Assembly: GCA_001931905.2 (NCBI GenBank)
Contig: MSJI02000839.1
Coordinates: 1 to 64,000 of the forward strand
Length of the DNA: 64,000 nucleotides
DNA from: Cladosporium sp. IMV 00045
Taxonomy: Eukaryota > Ascomycota > Dothideomycetes > Cladosporiales > Cladosporiaceae
Direction of reading: 5' to 3'
A program made the translations under genes and the position numbers. Within the stretch, counting starts at the first letter, position 1, and every line of letters begins with the position of its first letter. The notes beneath the pieces were generated by a model. The model had not been told where the DNA came from. It saw nothing but the letters and a program-made list of their open reading frames with translations, and ran no database searches. Below, piece by piece: positions 31,700-45,364 of the stretch.

Positions 31700-32883
31700 G
31701 CGGGGGAGATGGTTTTGCTTCATGGGTGTTGAATTGCGCTGTAGGAAGATTGATAGGGATTTATGGCTGAATGCATGAATGAATCAGGCGTTGGTAATGT
31801 TCGATTCCAGAACTATGCATGTCCGTATAATTGAGAGAAAAAGCTAGCCGTGATATTCTCATCCTCGGCTAGAATGTTGACATTAAGGGACCGCATCCTG
31901 GCGTCGATCTGGTCTGTTTGGCAAAGCTGAATTGCATAGATCTTTCAGAGGTCCAGGCACATAGGTAATAGTCTCACGGGACTAAAAACCCCGACGAGAA
32001 TGACTTGTAGGAGATGGCCTACTGCGAAAAGGATCGAACACGTGGTCCAGCTATGTATTATATTCTTTATTGCGACTTTCAGAAGCGCATGATGGACCAC
32101 TATTTGGATCAATCCCTCAGTCGATTCAACTTGCTCCTCCATTATGCCTCACACTTCCTGTGTTTCATCTTCCAAGATGGAACAGGATACTCAGAGAAGC
32201 GAGGTGGTCCGGAAACCAAAACGTAATCAAACAAAACAAATTACTGGATTCGGGTTGAGAGTGTGGGGACGATAAGCGCAGGCTTGTCTTTGTCCCTTTC
32301 ACATGTCAAAAAAATCAGGCTCGAGAGTCGTGAAGACAAATGGTCAGCAGTGGCAGAAGTAAGTGAAGTCTGAAGGCATGGGCTTGCTTGAGATGATGCA
32401 GAGCTACTTCAGGCACATATCATGACTTGAAATCATATAGAACGGCAGCTGGTGGTCGTTGACACCCTCGGTCATGACGAAGCGAGGACAACATCATCTT
32501 TCTGTTGAGGTGTGGCGCGCATGACGCAGCAAGCAGCAGCAGCAAAGGACCAAGCTCTCGCCCGCCCGTCACAAAGGTGGAGCCACTGGTCAAAACAACC
32601 GGATTTTGCGTCAAGTGGGCGATCTTGCGATATTCGTCTTGCTTGATATTCAAGGAAAATAGTGTGTGTTCCTACATCCTCTACCACCTTGCAATCCAAT
32701 TCAATCCCTGCTCTTCAATCCCCAGAAACACCCCAGAGTCTTTCTCCCTCTGTTATCAAGATCCCTACCGGTCAGCTCCAAGAGCTTCTTCCACCCACGC
32801 CGCCAGACGTGAGCACGCGACCACACACTCGATAGTCACGTCACATACACACATATCTACCTTCACACACACATCCAGCAGCC
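31700..32883. other. intergenic, no gene seen
   Basis: About 1.18 kb between two genes on the plus strand. The final 100 bases before the reticulon ATG are CA-rich, a common fungal leader composition. Short frames here are not supportable. Confidence 0.45.
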
Positions 32884-34681
32884 ATGGCCGACACCACCGC
32901 TGCTCCCTCATACCCTTCTCTCAACGAGACCGAGCAGCCTCAGACCAACGGCTCGACTCTCAAGGACAACGTGGCCAACTGTAAGGTACGTGCAAGCTGC
33001 ATGAGCTGTACAGGGCATGCATACATATACCTGTTCACACATGGGAAGCTGCCAGCTGGGCGGAGGGGTGGATGGATATCTGCGTGACGATGAGCCGGCT
33101 TGAAAGCAAGAAAGAGGCTGCCTGCTTGTCAAGGTAGTGTTCACTGGCAGTCACTGCGGTCACCTACACTTGACAGACAGACACCTGTCAAGCTGCGTAA
33201 TGGCATTATTACGTGCTCTTGCTTCCCTCGCCTCCTCTCACGCAGACACATCCACCACCTGCTTGTCCTGCCTCTCCACATACCCTGCCGACACATCACC
33301 CGACAAACACCTCAGAAACACTCCGACTGACTCCTGACAAACAGTACATCCTCATATCGCCAGCATATCTCCAACAGACCTCCTTCCCAGTCCACATCCT
33401 AACATCAACCAACAGCTGCCTCCAACGCCATGAACTCCATCCAGAACTCCCAGACCGTGCAGTCCATCTCCAACGGTCCCATGGCCGACAAGGCTCGCGC
33501 CGAGGCGACCACCACCAAGAACGAGTTCTCCAACCTGGCCGCTGCCCGCCAGACTCCTAACAGCCAGACTGCCACCGGCCAGAAGCTCACCCACTACCAC
33601 TCCCTCTTCTACTCGCTCCTGAGCTGGGAGAACCCTCGCGCGACCGCCATCTCCTTCGCCACCATCGTCACCACCATCCTTCTCTTCCGCTACGTCCCCG
33701 TCGAGCGCTACCTTCTTAAGGCCGCTTTCACCGTTCTCGGATGCACCGCTGCCGCTGAGGTTGTCGGTCACTTCGTCCTCGGCGAGGGCATTGCCACCAA
33801 GATCCGTCCCAGGAAGTACTACACCATCCCTCGTGAGACTCTCGAGAGCATCACCGGCGACATTGAGGAGCTCCTGAACTTCTTCGTCATTGAGTTCCAG
33901 CGCATCCTCTTTGCCGAGAATGTCTGGGCCACCATTGCTGTAAGTTCTTGAATACCGTCTTGCAAAGTCTAGCAAACTTTCTGAGATTCCGTGTGCTGAC
34001 ATCTACAAGGCTTTCTTCACCACTCTCATCGGCTACTTCCTCGTCAAGGTCACTCCCATGTGGGGTCTGGCTCTCCTCTCCACCGTCGTCCTCTACCTCG
34101 CTCCCCTGATCTACATCAAGAACAAGGACGTGATCGACGCCCACCTTAACAACGCCGCCGAAATCGCCAACAAGCAGACCGAGCAGCTCCGCCAGGTCGC
34201 CGCCAAGAACACCAACAAGGCCTTCGAGGCCACCTCCTCCGCCACTTCGCAGTACGTCTCCATGGCCCAGGAGTACATGGGCGGTGCCAAGAAGTCTGCC
34301 GTGGACAAGGGTTACGTGAGCAAGGAGACCGCCGACAAGGCTCCCGGCGTTCCCGTCGAGAAGGACTACACCACTCCTGCGCCCGCCAAGATTGACACCA
34401 CCGCGCCTTCCGCTCCCGTCGAGAAGCCCATCTCTCCCGTCGCTGAGAAGCCTGCCTCTCCTGTCGCCGAAAAGCCCGCCTCCCCCGTTGTTGAGACGCC
34501 CGCTTCTCCCATCGCCGACAAGCCCGCCTCTCCCGTCGTCTCTACGGAGCACACCGACTTCCCCACCGCCCCCACCGCCGAGCCTCACGTTCTCAGCGGC
34601 CCTGAGCCCGCTCCCGCCGTCCCTCTGGCCGTCGAAGAGCACGGCGCCGAGGAGAAGAAGGAGCCTCTTCATGCTATTTAG
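32884..34681 (+). CDS. reticulon-like ER membrane-shaping protein
   Basis: Exons 32884-32980, 33416-33939 and 34010-34681; introns 32981-33415 (435 nt, unusually long) and 33940-34009. Phases agree, giving 430 aa; the start lies in a favourable GCCATGG context. The reticulon homology domain starts at LLSWENPRATAISFATIVTT and contains two long hydrophobic hairpins (the second around FFTTLIGYFLVKVTPMWGLA and LYLAPLIYIKNKDVI), which wedge into the outer leaflet of the ER and stabilise tubules. The C-terminal tail carries about five near-perfect repeats of the type EKPASPVA (roughly 34420-34545) and ends in acidic EEKKEPLHAI. It closely follows the fungal Rtn1 layout. Codon use is strongly biased to C-ending codons, implying high expression. 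Confidence 0.9.
34423..34545 (+). repeat. tandem (E/D)KPASPV repeats in the reticulon tail
   Basis: Five in-frame near-copies of an approximately 24-base unit encoding variants of EKPASPVA. They lie in the cytosolic tail after the membrane domain. Copy number may vary between strains. Confidence 0.7.
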
Positions 34682-35898
34682 GGGAGCAGCACGCTTCCAA
34701 AAGGCGGCACAGCAGAGCAGCAGAGAAAGTGCAAAGTCGGCAGCAAGAAGTGGAAGCGCATGCATTCCCTTCCTGTCTTGGCGGATGCGCTTGATTTGAC
34801 TACGTCGCCTTCCTTGCCTGATGTTCAAGAGCAGATGCGGCAGCAGGAGCAGGCGCAGGAGCAGACGGATTTCTTTTCCGAGCGGAAATTTCTCGGTGCT
34901 GATCCCTGGGATTGAACTATTTCCTCTGCCTGTCTGTCCTTTACCTTTGCCCGCGAATCGAAGAGTAAGACCTGTATGATCAGCCTCGACGGGGATGGGA
35001 TTGACGGGTGTGAGAGAGGGAAGGGAGGAGGATGTTTCCTATTCTGCGACCTGCTTTTGTGGTTCCTTTTGATTTCCTTTTCGGCACACGACGCGACCAT
35101 CATATCGTTGCGTGTTGCCTCTCTTTTCTTGTTTCTCGTTTTCTCTTCCCATCCCTTTCTCTACGACGCACGGCGCCTACGTTCCCCATGCATACACGAT
35201 TGTTTGTGTCATTCTTGTTAGCGAAGCGGGAAAATGAAAAGATACGCATTCTTGTCTTGTTTTCTTTGGCATGCTTGTATGCTTCATTTTGGGCTTTTGA
35301 GTTGTCGTCCTTCATCACTGGGGGTCCTAGTTGTGGCATGGGTGGGTTCATGTTGGTAATGTAGAATGTCAATTGATGTCGGATTTGAGGGCTGTGATTC
35401 ATGACATGTTTCCCGTTCCTTGGGTTGGTGTTACTGTCGTGTTCGAGAGTACATGTAGTCTGTTATATCGGGTCATGCTTGTTTCACGGTGTCGTGCATG
35501 TGATTTTCTGGGTGGGATGATGTAATTTGTAGGTGTTGCGAGTGCTGTTTGTAAACATCCTCGCATAAATTAGTAATAGGTCTACTTGAGATCCGAGATG
35601 GCTGATACATCAGTTCGATACCAGTTCTTCTATATACTAATAGAATGTCAGTTAAGGAAGCGTAAACATCATCACACGCCCTCGAGATCACCAATGCAAT
35701 TTTGCATGTGAGCTGAAACATCTCTAAGCAAGCTCGACTTGCCTCGGTTCCTTTTGCCCGCCAGTAGCCGATTCGGCTTTACCATTCCAACATTACCCAA
35801 CTCTTGTCAAAAGTCACTTAACACATCTATACCTATGTACCTTTCCATGTATACAATCTAATCATCCTCTCATCCTTCACTTCTCTCACCTCACCACC
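34682..35898. other. intergenic: reticulon 3' flank and thiolase promoter
   Basis: About 1.2 kb. T-rich and TTTC-rich stretches dominate 35030-35330. No gene supported. Confidence 0.45.
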
Positions 35899-37288
<1,390 letters not shown>

Positions 37289-38328
37289 GGGGACCAGATG
37301 GATGGAAGTATGCAAGGCAGGAGGAAGTTTGTATAAAATACCCGGATAAGAGAGGTTGATGTTGATGAATAGATTTTGGTATATGACAGATTATTCTTTG
37401 TGATTTGTTAGAACTACTTTCGTGGATCATTGAAGTGCCTTGAATCGCCAGGGTGATTGGCATTTTATTGATGAGTTTCAGGAACGTTACGTTTTCTTGG
37501 TCGGTTTATTACGATAAGTAGTCGAAGACAGCCTCTGCCCGCGCGCGAAGGTCAATACGATGGATTGACTATAGGTGGTGGAAGTACGAGAGAAAACTAG
37601 CGGGGCCTGGTCGAACGTTGATGGGGTTATTAGGGTTACGGTATAGCCATCGTTGCCAGTCAGAATGATCAGTTGGATAAAGCGATGAAGTTCTTCGTGC
37701 AAGGCATTTATGACAAAAACATCGCTGAAATTCATGGAAATCGATAAACCAAGATATATGGTCTCCTATAGTAATACAAGTTGTTGATTGCAACATGCGA
37801 AGAAGAGAACAGTAAATCCCAGAATTTTGTAAGCACCTTAGGTAGGTAGGTACCCACCTAATCTTATTCGTGTAGGTAGAGACTTCTTTGTAACGATCAC
37901 ATGATTCTGCAATAAGAATGCCACATGGAAATCAACATGCATCATTTCTGGTGTCATACGCACATGTTATGTAATATTCAGAAAAATGCAGTGCTTTAAC
38001 GCGAATGTATTGCGTGACAAATGAGCGCGAGGAGATATATTGATTTCAAAATCTGCTTGAACGTTCTTATTAGTGTAAGGCAAAGTCGAGAGAACGAAAA
38101 ATGGATGATGGATGATCATATCATGGTGGAGTAAGCAAGGCGTGATTAATGACAGCTAAAGATAAATGCAATAGACAAGCAAAATCAACCATGAGCCACT
38201 ACCTCTGCTCCAATCCTTGCCTTCACACAAATAACCATGCTCCATCGAGATACTCTCCTGCGTGCGAAAGATGTATAACCCACATTCATATCAAGCTCGA
38301 AAATTCGCAAACAAAATGAGGGCCATTC
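37289..38328. other. convergent intergenic region, no gene seen
   Basis: About 1.04 kb between convergent genes, AT-richer than the coding flanks. Holds the 3' ends of both genes and an imperfect palindrome near 37838-37861. Confidence 0.45.
37838..37861. repeat. imperfect TAGGTAGGTA palindrome
   Basis: Three TAGG/AGGT units followed by GTACC and CACCTA form an imperfect inverted repeat centred on GGTACC. Similar TACCTAGG palindromes are scattered in many ascomycete intergenic regions. Confidence 0.5.
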
Positions 38329-40551
38329 TCATTCAGCGCTCGCCCGTTCATCAGTCGAATCACGTCTGAGCACGTGACCAACACGCGGATCCATAACGAG
38401 TCGCACTGTAGTCGCGCACGCAGCATTATCCATTTCGCTCAGTCGCTCGACAGGCATGCCAATGTCTTTCGAGCCTTCGTCATGGTAGTACACTGCGAGA
38501 ACTGATGACTTCCAAGTAGGCAGACCTGCGCGATGGTTTTGTATGATTGTCGCGATGAATAGAATAAGAGTGGCTACTTCCAGAGATGCGGGCAGTATCA
38601 TCCACACCCATCGGACGTGGACGTATCTTTCGTTCGTGAAGGCGCGGCCGATCGCGGTAGCGTTGCTATTTCGGAGCCCATAGTTGGTCAGTGATGCTGC
38701 GATACCCTCAGCCATGGACTTCAGGTCTTTGGTCGCAAACGAGCCGACGTTGTCCGAGTCACTGACCGAACGCGCCCATGAGAAGTTCCAGGTCCCAGAA
38801 TGATAGTGTTTGACAAAGCCCAAAGGCGTGGTGGCGTGGGATCGTAGCGCGCGTATGATGTAAGGTCCATAGCCGTCGACAGAACAGAATGCTCGCTGAT
38901 CTACGTCGAGGTACGAATTCTCCAACGAGAGTATCACAGGCCTAAGCTCAGGCTGCCAACAAGTCATGGGACTAAAAAGAACTGGAAGATACTGGAACAT
39001 CTGTCCAAAGTTGGTAGACAGGACCTCTCTGTGGGTCACACCTCCTTCGACTCGGACATGGTGTTGCGTTTCGCAGAGTGTGATCAGACATCGCATGGCG
39101 CTCTTGATGCTAATGTTTAATGAATTCTCGATGCCGAGGTGTAATGGTATGTCTTGATCATATCCGTCGTTGATATCCAGAGCCACGTGACCAAACACTG
39201 CCAAGGGGTCTGATACTCCCATGTAGCTTGTGTTCGTATGGTATAGTGCTGACCATGATTTGAGCGATGCTGGTTCTAGTTGATTAGTAGCACTATCCCA
39301 TGGCACAATGCCGTCTTCTAGTGACAGCTTGTTGCCCATACTGACCGGCCAAATTGCCTCTGTCTCGAGGCCCATGTCTAGAGATATGGGACCTCCGACA
39401 TGCAGCGGTGTTTTCAGGAAAGAGTAAGTAGCACCTTTTCCCAAGTCTACAGTACAAGAGGGCAGCTTTAGCGAAGATCCCTGGAGCCATATGCCGAAGG
39501 CAGAGTTGTTGGACACATCCGTAGAGGGTGAAAGTCTTTGAGAGACGTTTCGGAAGTATTCGTCAACGTCACAATCGGTCAGGCTGGTGGTGCCGATGAC
39601 GTCTTCGCATTTGGTGCACCAGCCGACCGACCTAAATGGGCTCCAAGAGCAACTTGATGTGGAGCATGTTGGCTCCAATTCGAAGACCTTTGGTTCCGAA
39701 TACAGCCCAGCTTTGATGGCGTAGTTTACTTCTGTGCCAATAGGGTCGCTCTCGATGTCAATGAGCATGGTCCCGTTGTCAAAGTCTACCATGTCAAAGA
39801 GACTGCCAAGAGAGCTGTAATTCAAGTTTCGCAAGATCTTCGCGTCGGACGTGGTGACTTCAATTGTGCGCGTGGGGTACTCAACGACTTGTTGGAGGAA
39901 AGGACCGTGAGCAGTGACCATAATGGTTATAACGCCACCTATTATGACCCGAGAGCTTCCAATAAATGAGAAGAGAACGGCAATGGAGCCAAGTGGACCT
40001 CTGCTCGCGTCGTCCAATACCTGCACATCTCGAAGACGGCGCCCTCTCCTGCTGAACCAGTGCCATTTGAGCTGACCGATCGTAGCACTGATGACGTATA
40101 CGAGAGCTGAGCGAGCCCCTGTAGACAGAATAGAGATAATGGTGTTGAGTGTTATGCCGGATGGATATTGCGGGATTGGTTCGCCGTCGTAGAATCCGAC
40201 AACCACGGCGACAGCGCCTACACAGTACATGCTAAAAACTATACTGATGATTTCGCAGATCCAGGTGTCTAGAATGATTTTTTTGAAGGAACTTGGATTG
40301 GTCGTGTTGGAAGACGTCGGAAGAGGCGCTGGCTTGATCGTGTTCGACAGTAGCGAGGTATTCACAGACGCTTGAGGATCCCGGTCATTACTCGTCGCCA
40401 CCGCTAAATCATGGGCCGTCGTCGTTTCTTGGGTGTGTTCCGCCGTCGGATTGGCGAGGGTGTTCATTTCGATGTCATTTGTAGCCGATTCATGATTGAC
40501 TGGCGTTGGAGGCGCTCGGGAGGACACAGCGGGTATGGGTTCGGTCTCCAT
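38329..40551 (-). CDS. DUF3176 membrane protein
   Basis: A single-exon frame of 740 codons with ATG at 40551. After a disordered N-terminus of about 95 residues come the hallmarks of the fungal DUF3176 family: DTWICEIISIVFSMYCVGAV (first membrane helix), then LNTIISILSTGARSALVYVI, GQLKWHWFSRRGRRLRDVQV, and a third helix region with GPLGSIAVLFS. A large extracytoplasmic segment with several Cys (for example CSTSSCSWSPFRSVGWCTKC) and N-glycosylation sequons follows, then a last helix ILPASLEVATLILFIATII and a short tail with PTWKSSVLAVYYH. The family is common in filamentous ascomycetes and functionally uncharacterised; a surface or transport-related role is only a guess. Intact and full length for the family. 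Confidence 0.88.
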   Translation of the reverse strand: METEPIPAVSSRAPPTPVNHESATNDIEMNTLANPTAEHTQETTTAHDLAVATSNDRDPQASVNTSLLSNTIKPAPLPTSSNTTNPSSFKKIILDTWICEIISIVFSMYCVGAVAVVVGFYDGEPIPQYPSGITLNTIISILSTGARSALVYVISATIGQLKWHWFSRRGRRLRDVQVLDDASRGPLGSIAVLFSFIGSSRVIIGGVITIMVTAHGPFLQQVVEYPTRTIEVTTSDAKILRNLNYSSLGSLFDMVDFDNGTMLIDIESDPIGTEVNYAIKAGLYSEPKVFELEPTCSTSSCSWSPFRSVGWCTKCEDVIGTTSLTDCDVDEYFRNVSQRLSPSTDVSNNSAFGIWLQGSSLKLPSCTVDLGKGATYSFLKTPLHVGGPISLDMGLETEAIWPVSMGNKLSLEDGIVPWDSATNQLEPASLKSWSALYHTNTSYMGVSDPLAVFGHVALDINDGYDQDIPLHLGIENSLNISIKSAMRCLITLCETQHHVRVEGGVTHREVLSTNFGQMFQYLPVLFSPMTCWQPELRPVILSLENSYLDVDQRAFCSVDGYGPYIIRALRSHATTPLGFVKHYHSGTWNFSWARSVSDSDNVGSFATKDLKSMAEGIAASLTNYGLRNSNATAIGRAFTNERYVHVRWVWMILPASLEVATLILFIATIIQNHRAGLPTWKSSVLAVYYHDEGSKDIGMPVERLSEMDNAACATTVRLVMDPRVGHVLRRDSTDERASAE

Positions 40552-41556
40552 GGCAGTTTTGCAGTCAGAGCGAAGGGCGAACGTGTGTGTTTTTTCGAGA
40601 TCGTTGGAAAGAAAAGATAAGCTAATAGGTCTAACGCATGGAGTGCTATGTTGTCAACAGGAAACCAAGAAGATAAGGATGCGTGGGGCCCTTTATAACT
40701 AGCGGTCTCAGACGTGAGGCGCAAAGCCGTAGGCGACGAGGCTGCGGCTTGCACACAGGGGGAGAGCCTTACGAGCAGCCTCATGTGCAGGCGTAGCGAA
40801 GAATAAGTATGGAGGTCTACATGGCGACCTCAACGAATGCGGTTGGCATGTAGTTACATGCATCAATCAGCTCATGAAGGCACGCCGTCAGCTTGGTCAC
40901 ACATGCGACATATTGATGGAAGTTTCAATTCGTGGAGATGAAGGCCACAGTTCAGCTTGATGTACCAGTGGGCTGATCAGATTGTGCTTTGTGCCCAATC
41001 TTCAGGATGATAGGATGGCGAAGACTCTTCTGTTTCCAAGAGCCCCTGCGTGGGTCGTAAGCGATCCTGAGGACAAAAGTGCTTTGAGAGGCATGAGATC
41101 GGTCAGACTTCATCCTCTTTCTTGTTCCAAAGTGATGGCATGATGCGACACTTCTGCACCGGATGCATCAGACGATAAGATGAACAAAGGCTGGTCGAAG
41201 GGAATGGGAGGATGAAGTGAAGGATGTGGTCGTGCACTCAAGCCGAACTCATGTGATTGCGCGATCTTGGGGCGTTTCGGCTTGGAAAGCCGGGCGAGAG
41301 TCCGAGCTTCTGCCGCCCGCCAGACTGTTTTGGTGCTGCTTCCAATCCAAACAAGCCGCGACCAACACCGCAACACTCGACCAACGACCTCGACGACGGC
41401 CATTTGCGCGCTCGAAAAGCATCTTGGATCATGTACTACTTGGAGTAATTGTTTTAATCATCAGCGCGCCGCGTCAGCTCTTCTTGGAAACGCCGCTTTT
41501 ACTTACGCGCCTCACCCAGGCGTCAACACCGTTGCACACAATAACAACACCACAAA
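40552..41556. other. divergent intergenic region, no gene seen
   Basis: About 1 kb between divergent genes. A plus-strand frame enters from 41267 but its 5' part lacks splice or codon support and is treated as leader of the INCENP gene. Confidence 0.45.
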
Positions 41557-44500
41557 ATGGCAGTTGCACGATCAAAGGCGGCCGGCATCGGCTCTTCGCA
41601 ATGGACACAGAAGGAGAAAGAGCAGGCCGGAGAGTTTGTGGAGCAGGAGGTTGAGGAGTTTGGTTACAGTGTGCGGAATGAAATGGAATGGCTCAACGAG
41701 CACATGGCAGAGATCTTCAGCGCAGGAGCTGTGTATGTCGCGTCTATTTGCGCTCCGCATTTACCGTCTGCTAACTTGCCACAGGAACTATGCGGACGTC
41801 TTCAAAACACCTGGCAAATTACGAGGAAAAACACCCAGGACCGCTAGGAAACGGGATGCGCTGGAGCAACGCCCGCCGCTTACTGATATTTTCGCACCAA
41901 ACGCACAGGCAGGACCTACACCGGCCAAGAGCACTGCGTTCTACGGAAAGGTCACTCAATTTCAAATCGCCGAGGATGGTGAAACAACATCACAGCAACG
42001 CCCATTGAGCCGAAGCAAGAGCCCGCAGCGCGTTGGGAAACCTGGAAACACCGATTCTGGTTATCACGGCATGACCGAGGACGAGATGGAAGTCGATACG
42101 CAGACCGATGGGGATACCGTCCCTTCGCAATCTCTCGAATCGCAAAATGCCTCTGTCCAGGAAAATCAAAGCTCCCCGCGGCCAAAGGATGGCGCCAATG
42201 AGAGCGAACCCGTTAGCGACGAGTCGTTCTTGTCTGCGAGGGAAGGCGAGTCGCAAGATCCTTCCAGGGCTGACTTGCAACCTGAATCTGAAGAGGACAA
42301 CGCAGCTGTACCGGATGACGATATGAATGTGGATGCCCGAGAGGTGGAAAGTGAAGAAGCGGCGCAGAACGAGCAAGAAAATTTGCCAGCCGAAGCGCCA
42401 GAAGAGAAGATTGAAATCGAACCTACAGAACAGGATCTGGCGGCTGAGATGTCTCACGAACCTTCAGAAGTCTCAAGCCCAGGAAGACCCCTGGCGCGAA
42501 AGAGCAGCTTCGCGTTTTCGTCTCTCCCAGCAAGAGAACCCTTGACGGGAAAGCGCAGCGTCGGTGAAGCCTTGAACCGTAACAGTGTCTTTGCGAAATC
42601 CGTCGGAAAGAGTTTTGGAGTTCCACATGACGATGAAGAAAACTCTCAAGACAAAGCCGAAGATGCCTCTTTGCGCAGCAAAACTTCTACGCAACTCCTG
42701 CATGAACGCATCTCGATGCTCGGAAAAGCGAAGAACTCCAGGTCATCCAAAAGCATTCCGCAGGCATCCTACCCTCAGCTTCCACAGCTTGACACCGACG
42801 AGGAAGTCGAGACGAATGACGCCCCGGAACCACCACCCAAGGATTTACCGGCGAATACATCGATTGACGACGAGGACGATGACTGGATTGCGCCTTCAAA
42901 ACCAGCCCAGCCGAAGCAGGCCCAGGCACCGCAGATAGCAGCACTTCAGGCGGGCTCCTCTCGTCCAATCATGCACAAGAAGGCAATTTCTACGACAGTC
43001 ATTCCGTCTCCGTCAAAGGAGATCATGCAATCACCGAACAGGCCGCAGACGGCTCAGTCGTTCGAAAGGCCGAGTCCAGTACCCGAATTAGAGTCTACTA
43101 CACCAGTTGGATCGCCTTTGAACAAGAAGCACGGCGAGCCCGTCAGTGCCTCGAAGAAGCTGTGGACTGCATTCAAATCGGCCAGAAGCCTTTTTGCATC
43201 TTCAGCGGGATCTAGCGCGGCTGCCAAACTGGAATCTCACGATTCGCCGGCGGGCAAGAAGTCTAAGAAAACGGAAGACCCCAAGAAGAACATCGTGAAG
43301 ATGCCTGGTGCGCTTTGGTCCGAGACTCAATTCTCCCAGTCGTCTTCCAGGCCATTGTCGGTGGTCTCCGGCAGTCCGAGTAGGAAGACGCGCAGCTCCA
43401 CCGAAAGTGACAAGCGAAAGGATAAGGAAATGAAAGCGCAACAGAAGGCTGAAGAGGATCTCGAGAAAGCAAGGGAGAAGGAACGCCAGAAGGCTCTGAA
43501 AGCACAGGAGGACAGACTGAAAGCTGAAAGAGCTGAAACCGAGAAGCAGGAGAAGGAGCAAGAAGCTGCATCTACCGCGGCTGCCGCTGCTGCCACCGCT
43601 GCTCTGGCTGGCGAGAGACCAAAGACTGCTGAGAGCGAGCCGGAACGTGAAGATCTACCGCCACCCCCACCGCCGAAGAACGCTGCTCCGTCTGGGAGAT
43701 TGCGGGCTCCTAGCAGGCCTGTCCGCCCGACTCGCGATGTTGCTGCAGCAAAAGCCAAACCAGCTCCGGTCAATGTTCGAGTTGCAAGCCAACTGTCACA
43801 ACGACTTGGCCAGCCTGCCAGTCAGGAATCTGTCTCGAGCGTCAAATCGGACAGCTCGGCACCTCCACCACCACCCAAGACTGGCTTGCGTACCAACTCA
43901 GCACAGGGTAATTCGCGCAGCTCCACAATGCCTCAAAACAACTCGCGTGTGAGAGCGCTTGAAGCTGCTGCACGCAAGAAGGAGCAAGAGGAGCGTGAGA
44001 AGCAGCGTAAAGCTGATCAGAAACGCGAGCTTGAGCGCAAGCGTGCCGCGAAGGCTGAAGAGGATCGTCGCATCGAGCAAGAAAAGAAGGCAGAGGAGCA
44101 GCGCAAGCTTCAGGAATCCAAGCTTGCGGCGCAGAAACAGGCAGAGAGGCAAGCTGCGGAAGCTAAGAGGCGAGAACAGCAACGTTTTGAGCAGCAACAA
44201 CAAAGGCTTGAGCAGCAGAGACAGGAGCAACAGCGCATGGAGCAGACGGCAGCAGCCAAAGCAAAGGCAGCCCATGAATTGGCTGAGGCCATTCAGCGAG
44301 AGCGCGCCGAAAAGCAACCCCTGCCTCGTGGTGACGCCCCTGGAACTCTTAGGCAACTTGGAGCAAGAACAGTGCCAGAGCCTATCGTTCGGAACGTCGC
44401 GCCTAATCCTGCGAAACCGCCGAAACGCGTTCTCCAGCAGGAAGATGACGAGATCGGGTCCCAACAGCAAAGGCCTGGTATCACGCGGAACCCAGCCTCA

Positions 44501-45364
44501 TATCAGCAGAACGATGCGAAGAGGAGGAGAACAGAGGATGAACAGGAGGCCGAGCAGAGGCACTCTGTCATGGCGCCGCCCAAGCGGCCGTCGACGATGC
44601 GCAAGGTATGTCAAGAGCAACCTGATGTCAAATGCGATGTACTAACAATCTTGAAGGAGACACTTCCCAAGTTCTCTCACGGATACGCACATGCTCCTCC
44701 CCCAGCTGCACATCACTCTACCAGCATGTTCAAGAGCACAGTCACTTCTCAGCACCAACTGCAGCATGGACAACGTCCCGCGCACCCAAGCCAGACTGTG
44801 CAACTTAGTAATGCACGCATTCCCTTCGCCGAGAACGCCAACCCGCCCGCAGCCCAATACTACGGCCAACAATCCCAAACACAACAAGGCAACGAGAACG
44901 GCGCCTCCAGCAAATTCAAGACCCCAGCTCGCCCCCCGACATCAAAGGCTCCCAAATCCGCGCCCAAATCCGCCAAATCGTCACCCATGTACCCCAACGG
45001 CGACAACATCGCCCTCCCCGAAATCATGACCGACAGCGAAGACGAAGACGACGAAGACGAAGAAGCGACGGGCGGCTTCCGCGCCCCCTCATGGGTCGCC
45101 TCACCCGCCCTGCGCGACCTGCTCACGCAGCAGCAACTCGTCGACCCGGAAACGGTCTTCGGCCCCATCTCAGATCTGAAGATGGAAGAAGTCTTCAAGG
45201 GCGCCAAGAACCAGGAGCGCCTGAAGCGGTTCAGAGACAGAGGCAGCAGTGCCATGTGGGTCGAGACGGGCGATGCTGTCACCACGGCGGAGAAGCAGAG
45301 GGATATGGAGGCTAGGGAGAGGGTTTATAAGGAGGGGGGTTGGAGTTATCATAATCGCGTTTAA
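41557..45364 (+). CDS. INCENP/Sli15-type inner centromere protein (chromosomal passenger complex)
   Basis: Exons 41557-41732, 41785-44605 and 44657-45364; introns 41733-41784 and 44606-44656; about 1234 aa. It is the scaffold of the chromosomal passenger complex that localises and activates Aurora B kinase at centromeres and spindle. The N-terminal region (EMEWLNEHMAEIF...NYADVFKTPGKLRGKTPRT) fits the survivin/borealin-binding end, and its TPGKLRGKTP motif is characteristic. Residues about 600-905 are a long Glu/Lys/Arg/Gln-rich segment of the single-alpha-helix type. The C-terminal IN-box (APSWVASPALRDLLTQQQ, then DPETVFGPI and KMEEVFKG, about residues 1140-1185) binds Aurora. Many SP/TP sites suit Cdk control. 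The second intron is 51 nt and frame-neutral, so retention would add 17 residues. Full length and intact. Confidence 0.9.

Noticed and set aside
31760..31825. tRNA-like B box (GTTCGATTCC)
   Set aside because: No matching A box or foldable acceptor stem; no other tRNA candidates were found by eye.
33887..34828. 313-codon minus-strand frame
   Set aside because: It is antisense to the reticulon exon 3, and is Gly/Leu-rich owing to the C-biased codons of the real gene.
41267..41556. Upstream extension of the INCENP reading frame
   Set aside because: The INCENP N-terminus is supplied by a separate first exon at 41557 joined by a clear intron; the extension has no INCENP character.
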